Of a stretch of 52,244 nt of DNA, positions 39,040 through 47,532 are shown one piece after another. This stretch comes from Parvularcula sp964556115. Its GTDB lineage: Bacteria > Pseudomonadota > Alphaproteobacteria > Caulobacterales > Parvularculaceae. The stretch spans positions 1 through 52,244 of the forward strand of contig CAZKVC010000017.1 of the NCBI GenBank assembly GCA_964556115.1, written 5' to 3'. The notes under the pieces were generated by a model. The model saw nothing but the letters and a program-made list of their open reading frames with translations. It was not told the DNA's origin and made no database searches. The position numbers and the translations under genes are program-made. Positions within the stretch are counted from its first letter, which is position 1. The number at the start of each line of letters is the position of its first letter.

Positions 39040-40683
39040 GTGCTGCCTGCCATTCTGACAAGTACGCTGCTGTTCGCCGCGCCCCTGCTGCAAGACCCTG
39101 CTGCGCAGAACGAGACGCCAGCGCCGGAGGTCAGCGAGGCAGAGGCCCCTGAAAGCTCGCGGGCCAAGATCTCCCGGGAAGACGCTGAGGCAAACGCGAC
39201 CTTTGGCAAGGGCGAAAGCGCTTTCGAATACACCGTGCGGGCGGGCTTCCTGCCGCTGGGGCCTGAGGGCGAGCCGGAAGCGGAGATCTTCCACACCGCC
39301 TATCTGCGGAATGACGCGGACCCCGCGAACCGGCCCGTCACCTTCGTCTTCAATGGCGGGCCCGGCGCGGCTTCGGTCTACCTTCACATGGGCGCGCTTG
39401 GCCCCAAGAGGATCGGCTTTACCGAGACCGGCGACCTCGCGCCGCCTCCGGTAACCATCGAGGATAACCCTGACAGTTGGCTGCCTTTCACCGACCTCGT
39501 CTTCATCGACCCGGTCGGAACAGGCTTCTCGCGCTTCGTCGGTGAAGCGGCGGAGACCGAAGGCGGTGAGCCGCGGGGTGCGCGTGAATACCAGTCCGTG
39601 GAAGGCGACCTTCGCTCGATCGGCCGCTTCATCGAGCGCTGGCTTGGCGAGAACCGCCGCTACCGCTCGCCGGTCGTGGTCGCAGGCGAAAGCTATGGCG
39701 GCTTCCGCGCGGCGATGATGACACAGCTCCTGCCCAAGGAGCATCACGTTCCGCTATCGGGATCCGTGCTGATCTCGCCCAAATTCGACCTGTTCTCCGG
39801 CCGCCGGGATCCGCTTCATCCCGCACCCTGGCTCACCCGCGTGCCGAGCTATGCGGCAACCGCCGCAAGCCAGGGGAAAGGGCTCGTCAGCGAGAAGGTG
39901 ACCTCCATCGACGGCCTGGCGAGCATCCTGTCGGTAGCGGAGACCTTCGCGCTCAATGACTTCGCCAGCTATCTCATCATGGGCGAGGCGATGTCATCGC
40001 AGCGGCAGAAGGAGATCCTTTCCCGTTTCGCCGAGATCACCGGTCTCGACCCCGCCTATGCCCAGCAGCAGCGCGGCCGTGTCGCGCAGGACGAATATGC
40101 ACGGGCACTGCTTCGCGACCGGGGCGAGCTCGTCGGCATCTATGACGCGACGATCGCCGTGCTCGATCCCGCGCCCGACAATGCGAGGGCGGGCTATGAT
40201 GTCGATCCGCTCCAGACCCTGTCTGGGCCCTACCGCGCGGGACTGATCAGCTATCTGACCGAGGAACTCGGCTTCGAGATGCCGGACCGGCGCTACGAGA
40301 GCCTGAGCTACGATGTCAGCCGGGCGTGGCGCTATTATGTCGGCTCGTCGAAACAGCCCCAGCCCCCCGCGGCGGCGGAAGCCATGCGCGAGGGCCTCGC
40401 CATGAACCGGCACCTCAAGGTCTGGATCACCCATGGCGCGATGGATCTTCAGACCCCGTATTTCGAGAGCGCCTATATCGTGAACAATCTCGGCGTGCCC
40501 GAGGAAGTGCGCGAGAATATCGTTCTCGATACGTATTATGGCGGGCACATGTATTACATGCATCCGCAAAGCTCCTCAGCCTTCGCAGCGGACGCGGCAG
40601 ACTTCTACCAGTCGATCACGACCCGGAAGGGCGCTTCCGCCACCGCGCCGCAAGAACCCAGCGGGGCCGCGCCGACCCCTTAA
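39040..40683 (+). CDS. secreted S10-family serine carboxypeptidase
   Basis: 547 residues from GTG 39040 (AAAGGGAG 8 bases upstream). A signal peptide covers about the first 16-20 residues. The alpha/beta-hydrolase core has FNGGPGAASVYLH (oxyanion region), nucleophile Ser218 (GESYGG), Asp469 (HGAMDLQTPY) and His503 (GGHMYY). Such enzymes remove C-terminal residues from peptides, probably in the periplasm. Together with the M28 and DUF885 lipoproteins it adds to a set of secreted peptidases in this window, in keeping with a protein-eating heterotroph. Its stop overlaps the next gene by 4 bases, tail to tail. Confidence 0.92.
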   Translation: MLPAILTSTLLFAAPLLQDPAAQNETPAPEVSEAEAPESSRAKISREDAEANATFGKGESAFEYTVRAGFLPLGPEGEPEAEIFHTAYLRNDADPANRPVTFVFNGGPGAASVYLHMGALGPKRIGFTETGDLAPPPVTIEDNPDSWLPFTDLVFIDPVGTGFSRFVGEAAETEGGEPRGAREYQSVEGDLRSIGRFIERWLGENRRYRSPVVVAGESYGGFRAAMMTQLLPKEHHVPLSGSVLISPKFDLFSGRRDPLHPAPWLTRVPSYAATAASQGKGLVSEKVTSIDGLASILSVAETFALNDFASYLIMGEAMSSQRQKEILSRFAEITGLDPAYAQQQRGRVAQDEYARALLRDRGELVGIYDATIAVLDPAPDNARAGYDVDPLQTLSGPYRAGLISYLTEELGFEMPDRRYESLSYDVSRAWRYYVGSSKQPQPPAAAEAMREGLAMNRHLKVWITHGAMDLQTPYFESAYIVNNLGVPEEVRENIVLDTYYGGHMYYMHPQSSSAFAADAADFYQSITTRKGASATAPQEPSGAAPTP

Positions 40684-41276
40684 CGGGAAGGACAGGCCGA
40701 GCTTTCCGCGCTGATGGCGTCTTCGAGAGGCTCGAGCCCCACCGTCTCGCGAAGGCGCCTTGCCTTGCCAAGGTCTTCGGTCGGGAAAGGTCGCCAGCCG
40801 CCTTCCTTCGTACACGCCCCCTGGGTCGCATAGCGCTGGGGAAGGCCGGCGCCGACCGCAACCCGGTCATGCAGATAGGCCACCTGCTTGGCGCTCGTGC
40901 GCTCCGCTTCCGCCAGGGGCGCGATGGTTTTCAGCACGCGGAGCTGGAAGGCCGGGTCCTCTTCGGCGTTCTGGACGATGCGGCCCGCATTCCAGCCGAC
41001 CCGCCAGCCCCATTCGTCTTCCGGAAACCAGCCATAGCGCTCGACATAACCCTTGAGGGCATCGGCGTTGGCGCGGCGGTTGGATGAGGGGTCCGCGGCA
41101 CGCTCCGCCGCTTCGACCATGTCGATCAGCGCCTGGTCCACCTTCCGAACGGTTCGCTTCGAGGGCGGAGGAACCAGCGGATAGGGCTCGGCCCGCGCCA
41201 GCAGTTCGTCCATGCCCCCACCGGTTTCAGGCAGGGGAAAGGCGAGGGCGGCGAGGATCAGGACAAGTGGCAGCAT
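40680..41276 (-). CDS. secreted DUF6624-like protein
   Basis: 198 residues with a short signal peptide (LPLVLILAALAFPLPETGGG). The body is helical and includes AYLHDRVAVGAGLPQRYATQ, which resembles the QRYGTQ core of DUF6624. Function unknown. It ends 4 bases inside the S10 peptidase gene on the opposite strand. The gap to prsA is 30 bases on the same strand, so it could be read through from prsA. Confidence 0.72.
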   Translation of the reverse strand: MLPLVLILAALAFPLPETGGGMDELLARAEPYPLVPPPSKRTVRKVDQALIDMVEAAERAADPSSNRRANADALKGYVERYGWFPEDEWGWRVGWNAGRIVQNAEEDPAFQLRVLKTIAPLAEAERTSAKQVAYLHDRVAVGAGLPQRYATQGACTKEGGWRPFPTEDLGKARRLRETVGLEPLEDAISAESSACPSR

Positions 41277-41306
41277 GCAGGGATGCTAGCGCAGGCGGGC
41301 TTGCGA

Positions 41307-42251
41307 TCAATCGAAGAGGCTCGAAACCGATTCTTCGTTGGCGATCCGCCTGATGGCCTCAGCCAGAAGCCGGTCCACCGAGACGGTTTCGATCTTCTTG
41401 GCGCCGTCGCGCCGGCCGTCATTGGCGATCGAATCGGTGATGACCAGCTTGCTGAGATGCTCGGAGGTCTCGATGCGGTTGACCGCTTCTCCCGACAGGA
41501 CGCCGTGGCTGACATAGGCTTCGACGTTGACGGCGCCCTGTTCCTTGAGTGCCTTGGCCGCGTTGACGAGGGTGCCGCCTGAATCGGCGATGTCGTCGAA
41601 CAGGACGCAATCCATCCCCTCAACGTCGCCGATGATGTTCATGACTTCCGACACGCCCGCCTTCTCGCGCCGCTTGTCGACGATCGCCAGCGGCGCATCG
41701 CCCAGGCGCTTGGAAAGGGCGCGGGCCCGGACCACGCCGCCGACATCGGGGGAGACGACGCAGACATTGGAAAGGTCGTCGCGGCGCATGCGGCGGATGT
41801 GCTCTTCCATCACCGGGGTGGCGAAAAGGTTGTCCGTCGGAATATCGAAGAAGCCCTGGATCTGCCCTGCGTGGAGATCCATCGTCAGCACACGGTCGGC
41901 GCCTGCAGTGGTGATGAGATTGGCCACCAGCTTGGCCGAAATCGGTGTGCGCGGCCCTGCCTTACGGTCCTGTCTCGCATAGCCGAAATAGGGAACGACC
42001 GCGGTGATGCGGCTGGCCGAAGCGCGGGCGAGCGCGTCGATGACGATCAGGAGCTCCATGAGGTTGTCGTTCGCCGGAGCCGAGGTGGACTGAATGACGA
42101 AGACGTCCTCGCCGCGGACGTTTTCCTTCACCTCCACATGCACCTCGTCATCATTGAAGCGCTGGATAACCGATTGGGCCATCGAGGCGTCGAGCCTCTT
42201 TGCGATGGCTTCTGCGAGGGGGAGGTTCGAGTTCCCGGCGAGAATTTTCAT
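41307..42251 (-). CDS. prsA: ribose-phosphate pyrophosphokinase
   Basis: 314 residues from ATG 42251, which has GGAG 6 bases upstream; the longer open frame has no similarity. It makes PRPP from ribose 5-phosphate and ATP, feeding purine, pyrimidine, histidine and tryptophan synthesis and NAD. Class I motifs: FNDDEVHVEV, FGYARQDRK, the divalent-cation site LTMDLHAGQIQGFF and the PRPP loop LFDDIADSGGTL. It lies 50 bases downstream of pgeF, across a small hairpin. Confidence 0.96.
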   Translation of the reverse strand: MKILAGNSNLPLAEAIAKRLDASMAQSVIQRFNDDEVHVEVKENVRGEDVFVIQSTSAPANDNLMELLIVIDALARASASRITAVVPYFGYARQDRKAGPRTPISAKLVANLITTAGADRVLTMDLHAGQIQGFFDIPTDNLFATPVMEEHIRRMRRDDLSNVCVVSPDVGGVVRARALSKRLGDAPLAIVDKRREKAGVSEVMNIIGDVEGMDCVLFDDIADSGGTLVNAAKALKEQGAVNVEAYVSHGVLSGEAVNRIETSEHLSKLVITDSIANDGRRDGAKKIETVSVDRLLAEAIRRIANEESVSSLFD

Positions 42252-42286
42252 GGCAGGCTCCGCGGTGACGGGCGCGGTTTGTGACG

Positions 42287-42301
42287 CTCCCGTGTCGGGA
42301 G
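42287..42301 (-). terminator. small hairpin after pgeF, weak terminator candidate
   Basis: CTCCCG-tgt-CGGGAG is a perfect 6-base stem that starts directly after the pgeF stop codon on the minus strand. No T-run follows. It may partly separate the lgt / NDUFAF7-like / pgeF operon from prsA. Confidence 0.3.
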
Positions 42302-43072
42302 TCAATGGCGTGGAGACGCGCCGGAGGCGATCGCGGATACATTGTGTCCGAACTGCGCCTCACCTCTGCGTTGGGCGCCGCGATAGCTGAAGAAGGCCTC
42401 CGGCTCGGCGAGGGTGTTCCCGCCGACATCGTCGATACGCGCTTCCTCGATGCCCGCCGCCGCAAGGCGCTGCCTGACGAACCCGATATGATCGTATTGC
42501 CAATGCTCGGCATCGGTCTTTTCGAAAAGGGGCTCCGCGTCCGGACAGGCGTCCAGAACCGCGCTGCGCAGATCTGCGCGCACGTCGAAGACAGGCGGGC
42601 GGAGCGAGGGGCCGATGGCTGCCCTGATCGTCGAGCGGGCCGCGCCTTCTTTCTGCATGAGCGCGACGGTCGCTTCCACAATGCCGCCAAGGCTGCCCCG
42701 CCACCCGGCATGGGCTGCTGCCACGAGGTCGCCGCCTTCGAAAAGGATCGGAACGCAATCGGCAGTCAGGACGGCGACCGCGAGACCGGGCGTCCTCGCC
42801 ACGAGAGCGTCGGCTTCGGGCCGCTGGTCCTGGGAGAAGGGGTCTTCGATCAGGATCGCGCGGTTGCCGTGCACCTGCTTCGCCGAAAGGACATGGTCGG
42901 CGCCGAGAGCCACGGCGATCCGGCCGCGGTTTTCCTCGACGGCCCCGCGCTCGTCCCCTGAAGCATAAGAGCCGTTCAGGCTGGAGAAGATACCCGTGGA
43001 CGTGCCGCCTCGCCGGCCGAAGAAGCCATGCGGCGCAGTAAGTCTTGCGCTTGTCCGGCGCGGCGGTGTCAT
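42302..43072 (-). CDS. pgeF: peptidoglycan editing factor PgeF (YfiH/laccase-domain)
   Basis: 256 residues. The conserved zinc-site residues are His68 (KQVHGN), Cys106 (TADCVPILF) and His121 (AAAHAGWRG). PgeF has been linked to removal of misincorporated serine in peptidoglycan precursors, and the family was also described as polyphenol oxidase and purine nucleosidase, so the reaction is debated. Its start overlaps the NDUFAF7-like gene stop by 4 bases; this pair plus lgt is a common alphaproteobacterial operon. Confidence 0.9.
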   Translation of the reverse strand: MTPPRRTSARLTAPHGFFGRRGGTSTGIFSSLNGSYASGDERGAVEENRGRIAVALGADHVLSAKQVHGNRAILIEDPFSQDQRPEADALVARTPGLAVAVLTADCVPILFEGGDLVAAAHAGWRGSLGGIVEATVALMQKEGAARSTIRAAIGPSLRPPVFDVRADLRSAVLDACPDAEPLFEKTDAEHWQYDHIGFVRQRLAAAGIEEARIDDVGGNTLAEPEAFFSYRGAQRRGEAQFGHNVSAIASGASPRH

Positions 43073-44187
43073 CCCTCGAAGCCGGGGGGGATGTCGGCAC
43101 CCGAAGGAGAGAGGGCCATCACCTTGAAAAGCTCGCCCATCCCGTTCCGGTCGACAAGACGCAGCGCACCCTGACGAATGTCCTTGCGCTTGTCTTCCTC
43201 CTTGATGTTCTTCTCGATGGCTTCAAGCCTCAAGGTGAGACCCAGCCTTTCGAGAAAGTCTGCCTGCCGGATCGGGCCGTCGACCCTGAGGCCGTCGTTC
43301 CGCGCATGACGGGCGAGGGCGGCGAAGTCGACATGGGCGGTGACGTCGGCGAGTCCTGCCTTGTCCAGCACGGGCCAGGGTTCATGCTTGCGCATTGCCT
43401 GAAGAGTATCGCCATAGCCCGAACGGCCATGACCATAGTCGATAATCAGGGCGCGGCCCTTATGCTCACCCAGACGCGCGGCGATCTCGGCGATCACCTC
43501 GCTGCCGGCCTGGCAGACCTCGAAGATGTCCTCGGGCTGCGCCCCCTGAGGCATGCCGGGCTGGTCGGGATAGGTCTCCTTCGACAGGACGAAGCCGAGC
43601 TTCTTCGCCTCGCCTTCGCCGGTCACGCCGACCAGGCGTTCCTTCCACGGCTCGTCCGAGGATGATGCGGTGCGCACGAACTGCCTGATCGGCAGGCAGT
43701 CGAAGAACTCGTTGGCGAGCAGGAGGACCGGGCCGGGGGGCACATCCCCCAGCTTGTCGGCCCAGGTGATCCTGACGCCGGTGGGCGCGAGCAGGCGCTT
43801 TTGCGCATAACGCATCTTGCCCGACGCCTCGATCATGTAGACATGGACGGCCTTGAGGAACTTCGGCCGGACCTTCGCCACGCGGAGGATGTCCGCCATC
43901 AGCGTCCCGCGCCCCGGGCCAAGCTCGATCAGGTTGAAGGCTGAAGGAGCGCCCATCGCTTCCCAGGCGTGGACGAGCCAGCTTCCCACCAGTTCGCCGA
44001 AAACCTGGCTGATTTCGGGCGAGGTGGTGAAGTCGCCGCTCGAGCCCAGCGCCACTTGGGTAGCGTAATAGCCGTGCTGGGGGTGGACGAGGGCATCGCT
44101 GATGAAGTCACCGACCCGGATGGGCCCATGATCCTCGATCAGCTCGATCAGGCGTTGTTCGAGAGGGGTGCGCTCATTCTCACTCAT
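43069..44187 (-). CDS. NDUFAF7/MidA-like SAM methyltransferase
   Basis: 372 residues of the COG1565 family. Signatures are DFISDALVHPQHGYYAT, GDFTTSPEISQVFGEL, the SAM motif LIELGPGRGTLMADI, LLANEFFDCLPIRQF and the IDYGHG stretch. The human relative NDUFAF7 dimethylates an arginine of complex I subunit NDUFS2, so a role in NADH dehydrogenase assembly is likely. It overlaps both neighbours (lgt and pgeF) by 4 bases. A relative of the other complex I assembly methyltransferase, NDUFAF5, lies 12 kb away. Confidence 0.9.
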   Translation of the reverse strand: MSENERTPLEQRLIELIEDHGPIRVGDFISDALVHPQHGYYATQVALGSSGDFTTSPEISQVFGELVGSWLVHAWEAMGAPSAFNLIELGPGRGTLMADILRVAKVRPKFLKAVHVYMIEASGKMRYAQKRLLAPTGVRITWADKLGDVPPGPVLLLANEFFDCLPIRQFVRTASSSDEPWKERLVGVTGEGEAKKLGFVLSKETYPDQPGMPQGAQPEDIFEVCQAGSEVIAEIAARLGEHKGRALIIDYGHGRSGYGDTLQAMRKHEPWPVLDKAGLADVTAHVDFAALARHARNDGLRVDGPIRQADFLERLGLTLRLEAIEKNIKEEDKRKDIRQGALRLVDRNGMGELFKVMALSPSGADIPPGFEG

Positions 44188-45146
44188 GCCCTGGCCTTCC
44201 CTGATGGCGTCCGGGTTCCGCGACTTCGGGCGAAGAGGAAAAGCCCGAGCGCGATCATGGGCAGGGACAGCAGCATACCTCGGGTGAGGAAGCCAAGGGT
44301 GGCAGCATAGGTGTCCGGCTCGCGGAAGAACTCGACGAAGAAACGCGCGCTGCCATAGCCAAGGAGGAAGAGCCCCGTGGCCGCGCCCCTGAGGCGAAGG
44401 ATGCGGAAGCGCTTCACGGCGACATAGAGAACCACGAACAGAAGAAGGCCTTCGAGCACGGCCTCATAGAGCTGGCTCGGATGGCGGGCCACGGCTTCGC
44501 CGGATGCGATCCATTCCTCACGGGTGAAGCGTGCCGCACCGCCCTCCGGCCCGTAGAGCCAGGCGTCGCGCTGCGGGTCGAAATAGCGCGGGAAGACCAT
44601 CCCGATCGGATGGTCCGTCACGCGGCCATAGAGCTCGGCGTTGATGAAGTTCGCCAGCCTCCCGAAGAACAGCCCGATCGGCGCGGCGCAGGCGAGAAGA
44701 TCGCCGATCCTCAAGGCATCCGTGCCGCGCTTCCTGGCAAACAGAAGCGTGACGATGGCGACGCCAAGAAGGCCGCCGTGAAAGGACATGCCGCCTTCCC
44801 AGACGGCGAGGGGTGGCCAGATGGGAATGGCGCCGAGCAGCTTCGGCCAGCTGGCGAAGTCCTGCCACATCAGCTCGGGGCGATAGAAAAGGACAAAACC
44901 GAGCCGTCCGCCCAGGATGATGCCGAGAATGATCCAGCTGACAAAATCGTCGAGCATCGGCTTGTCCAGCGGCGGCCTGGCCGGATTGCGAATCGAGCCG
45001 CGCCCGTTCCACAGCACGGGCTGCTTGAGAAGCCGGTTGAGATAGGTCCAGCCGGCGATGATCCCCGCCAGATAGGCAAGAGCATACCAGCGGATCGGCA
45101 GGGGTCCGAGATGGAAGAAGACCGGATCGATTTCGGGAAACGCCAT
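44184..45146 (-). CDS. lgt: prolipoprotein diacylglyceryl transferase
   Basis: 320 residues with about seven membrane helices. Lgt transfers diacylglycerol from phosphatidylglycerol to the lipobox cysteine, the first step for the lipoproteins seen in this window (M28 peptidase, DUF885, fasciclin, DUF1800). Signatures are GGRLGFVLFYRP, MSFHGGLLGV and the Lgt motif RLANFINAELYGRVTD. First gene of the lgt / NDUFAF7-like / pgeF operon, diverging from ubiK over 275 bases. Confidence 0.95.
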   Translation of the reverse strand: MAFPEIDPVFFHLGPLPIRWYALAYLAGIIAGWTYLNRLLKQPVLWNGRGSIRNPARPPLDKPMLDDFVSWIILGIILGGRLGFVLFYRPELMWQDFASWPKLLGAIPIWPPLAVWEGGMSFHGGLLGVAIVTLLFARKRGTDALRIGDLLACAAPIGLFFGRLANFINAELYGRVTDHPIGMVFPRYFDPQRDAWLYGPEGGAARFTREEWIASGEAVARHPSQLYEAVLEGLLLFVVLYVAVKRFRILRLRGAATGLFLLGYGSARFFVEFFREPDTYAATLGFLTRGMLLSLPMIALGLFLFARSRGTRTPSGKARA

Positions 45147-45421
45147 GCCGGCCCTTTAGGCAATTCGAGCGGGCAGCAACACCCTTTCGCGGCGCTTATG
45201 CCAAACGCCGGGTTAACCGGACCTCTCGGCTTGAGAGGCAAGTCACAAGAGGGTCTTTGCAGATCACTGATACGTCATCACCACCAGGGGCAAGGTGCGG
45301 CTGGCGCGGGTTCTCGAAGGAAAGCCCGCAGGTGAAATCAGGCAGAAGCGATATGTGAAGGGAAAGAACGGGAGAACGAGCGGGCAGGCTCTTGACCTCG
45401 GCGCCACTTAAGGGTGACGGC
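45147..45421. other. divergent intergenic region between lgt and ubiK
   Basis: 275 bases. I see a near-palindrome ccgggTTAACCGG around 45208-45220, a hairpin CCTCTC-ggctt-GAGAGG just after it, and AAGGG before the ubiK start. No convincing promoter, LexA box or full CtrA site is present. Confidence 0.4.
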
Positions 45422-45691
45422 ATGGCTTCGAATGTGAAGGACGGAGCCATGCAGACCAAGTCGCCTCTTTTCGACGGTGTCGCCAAAGTCATCGCAGAAG
45501 CCGCTGGAACGGTCGACGGGGTCCGCAGGGAAGCGGAAACCGTGCTTTCGAGCCAGCTGCAGCGGTTCTTGGCGGAACAGGACCTGGTCACCCGCGAAGA
45601 GTTCGAAACCGTTCAGGCTCTCGCCGAAAAGCTTCGCGAAGAGGTCGCGGAACTCAAGGCGGAACTGGAAGCCACCAAAACCGGCGCTTGA
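45422..45691 (+). CDS. ubiK: UbiK-type accessory factor (BMFP family)
   Basis: 89 residues from ATG 45422, with AAGGG 7 bases upstream; a start at 45449 has its GGAG only 2 bases away. The protein has an amphipathic N-terminal helix (FDGVAKVIAEAAGTVDGV) and a C-terminal coiled coil (FETVQALAEKLREEVAELKA). This is the BMFP/YqiC architecture; UbiK trimerises and assists aerobic ubiquinone synthesis at the membrane. Being next to complex I assembly factors fits a respiratory theme, by inference. Confidence 0.85.
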   Translation: MASNVKDGAMQTKSPLFDGVAKVIAEAAGTVDGVRREAETVLSSQLQRFLAEQDLVTREEFETVQALAEKLREEVAELKAELEATKTGA

Positions 45692-45777
45692 CGCCGGGGC
45701 GCTTTCGGTCCCTTCTATCCATGGTCGCTTTTGCCCAGTGAGGCGGACGCACAGCGCCCGCCTGGAGTGGCGGAGCG

Positions 45778-47532
45778 ATGCGTTACGGGACGTCAGCGAT
45801 GTTCACCACCTTGATCCTTCTGGCCTGCGTGGCCTGCAAGACCAGCACCAGCGGTCTGCCGGGCGAGGAGGGCGTCGATCAGAACCCCCAGCCTGTCGCC
45901 GAAGGGCCAGGCACGCCCGGCTCCGGCTTCGTGCCCTCGGAACTTCGGCCGAAGCTCAATTACGGCACGCCCACCGAAGAGGAGGCGGTGCGCTTTCTCG
46001 CCCAGACCAGTTTCGGCGCCATCCCCGAGACCGTCCCCGACGTCCAGCGCCTCGGCTACAAAGCCTGGCTGCGCGAACAGTTCGAAATGCCCCGCGGCCC
46101 CTCCGCGCTGCAGCGCTATGACGAAAACGTCGCGGCAGGGGGGCGGATCTATCCCGATGTGGTTGGCAACGATTTCTGGGACCGCGCTTTGCACGCGGAC
46201 GACCAGCTTCGTTACCGGACTGCACTGGCTCTCTCTCAGATTGTGGTGGTCAGTTTCGCGCATACCGAGATGGCGAATGTGCCCCGCACTTTCGCCTCCT
46301 ATGTGGATATCATCTACGACGGTGCGTTCGGCAATTATTGCGATATCATTCGCGACGTAACCTATTCGCCGGCTATGGCTCTCTACCTGACCTACTTCGG
46401 CAACAGGAAGCGTGATGAGCTGAACGGGTTCGTACCGGACGAAAACTACGCCCGCGAAATCATGCAGCTGTTTACCATCGGCTTGGATGAACTGAACCTC
46501 GACGGGACCCCTACTGGGGAGCCTACCTACACCCAGGCGGATGTCTCTGGCCTCGCCTCGATCTTCACCGGGTTGAGCTCACCGAACCAGAATTTCGGCA
46601 CGCCCAAGCCGCAGAAGCAGAACCAGACCTACCGTCTTCAAGAGTTCCCTGAGTATCACGAAGGACGCGCCAAGACCTTCCTTGGCAAGACGATCAACTA
46701 TGGGGCGTCCCCGGAGAAAAGCATCAGCGCGGCGCTGGATCATCTTTTGGCGCACAAGAACGTGGCGCCCTTCATCTCGAAGCACCTGATTCAGAAACTG
46801 GTCACCTCAAACCCGTCACCCAGCTACGTTGCCCGGGTGGCAACGGCCTTCAATAACGGCCGTTTCGATATGCAGGACGGCCACGTTGTCGGTTCGGGGC
46901 GCCGGTGCGATATGAAGGCGACCCTCTCGGCAATCCTGCTTGATCCCGAGGCAAGGCTCGAAGAAGCGTGGCAAAAGCCCGACTTCGGAAGGGTCAAGTC
47001 ACCGGTTGAGACCGTTGCTCACATCCTTCGCCTGTTCGGTGAGCAGCAGGACGTGACCGTGTCGGGCCAGATCCCTACCGCCGGTTGGTTAAGCTACGAC
47101 AGCAACTACAACGGCATGTGGGCACTCGGTCCACCGTCGGTGTTCGGTTTCTACCGCGCCGGCTACGCGCCTCCGAGCAGCGAAATCGCCAAGCGAGACC
47201 TCGTGGGCCCTGAGCTTCAGCTCTATACGACCACATACTCGATGGCGAGTTTGTCTTGGCCCGACATCGCCCGTCAGGAGAGTGAGTGGTTCGGCGTCTA
47301 CAAACCGTCTTATGACTGGCTCCTACCCCTGACTTCGAGCCCGGAGCAGCTGCTTGAAGCGTTGACCCGTTATCTCACGGCTTCACGTCTAGAAACAGAC
47401 ACTGAAGAACGCATTCTCAAGGCTATCGGCAATGTTCCGTATAATGCGGACAACGCCGATCTCATAGAGCGGCGTATAGCAGTTACTTCCATGTTCATGA
47501 TGTCCGCTCCCGACTTTCTGGTGCAACGATGA
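45778..47532 (+). CDS. DUF1800 lipoprotein
   Basis: 584 residues. The signal peptide has a lipobox-like LACVAC near residues 15-20. The DUF1800 domain fills the rest: AVRFLAQTSFGAIPE at the start, RYRTALALSQIVVVS, YAREIMQLFTIGL and FISKHLIQKLVTSNPS. Genes of this family nearly always precede a DUF1501 gene, as here (4-base overlap). The pair is thought to handle an exported substrate, but no function is proven. Base composition changes inside the gene: the first 400 bases are GC-rich like the neighbours, and later parts fall to around 50% GC. Confidence 0.88.
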   Translation: MRYGTSAMFTTLILLACVACKTSTSGLPGEEGVDQNPQPVAEGPGTPGSGFVPSELRPKLNYGTPTEEEAVRFLAQTSFGAIPETVPDVQRLGYKAWLREQFEMPRGPSALQRYDENVAAGGRIYPDVVGNDFWDRALHADDQLRYRTALALSQIVVVSFAHTEMANVPRTFASYVDIIYDGAFGNYCDIIRDVTYSPAMALYLTYFGNRKRDELNGFVPDENYAREIMQLFTIGLDELNLDGTPTGEPTYTQADVSGLASIFTGLSSPNQNFGTPKPQKQNQTYRLQEFPEYHEGRAKTFLGKTINYGASPEKSISAALDHLLAHKNVAPFISKHLIQKLVTSNPSPSYVARVATAFNNGRFDMQDGHVVGSGRRCDMKATLSAILLDPEARLEEAWQKPDFGRVKSPVETVAHILRLFGEQQDVTVSGQIPTAGWLSYDSNYNGMWALGPPSVFGFYRAGYAPPSSEIAKRDLVGPELQLYTTTYSMASLSWPDIARQESEWFGVYKPSYDWLLPLTSSPEQLLEALTRYLTASRLETDTEERILKAIGNVPYNADNADLIERRIAVTSMFMMSAPDFLVQR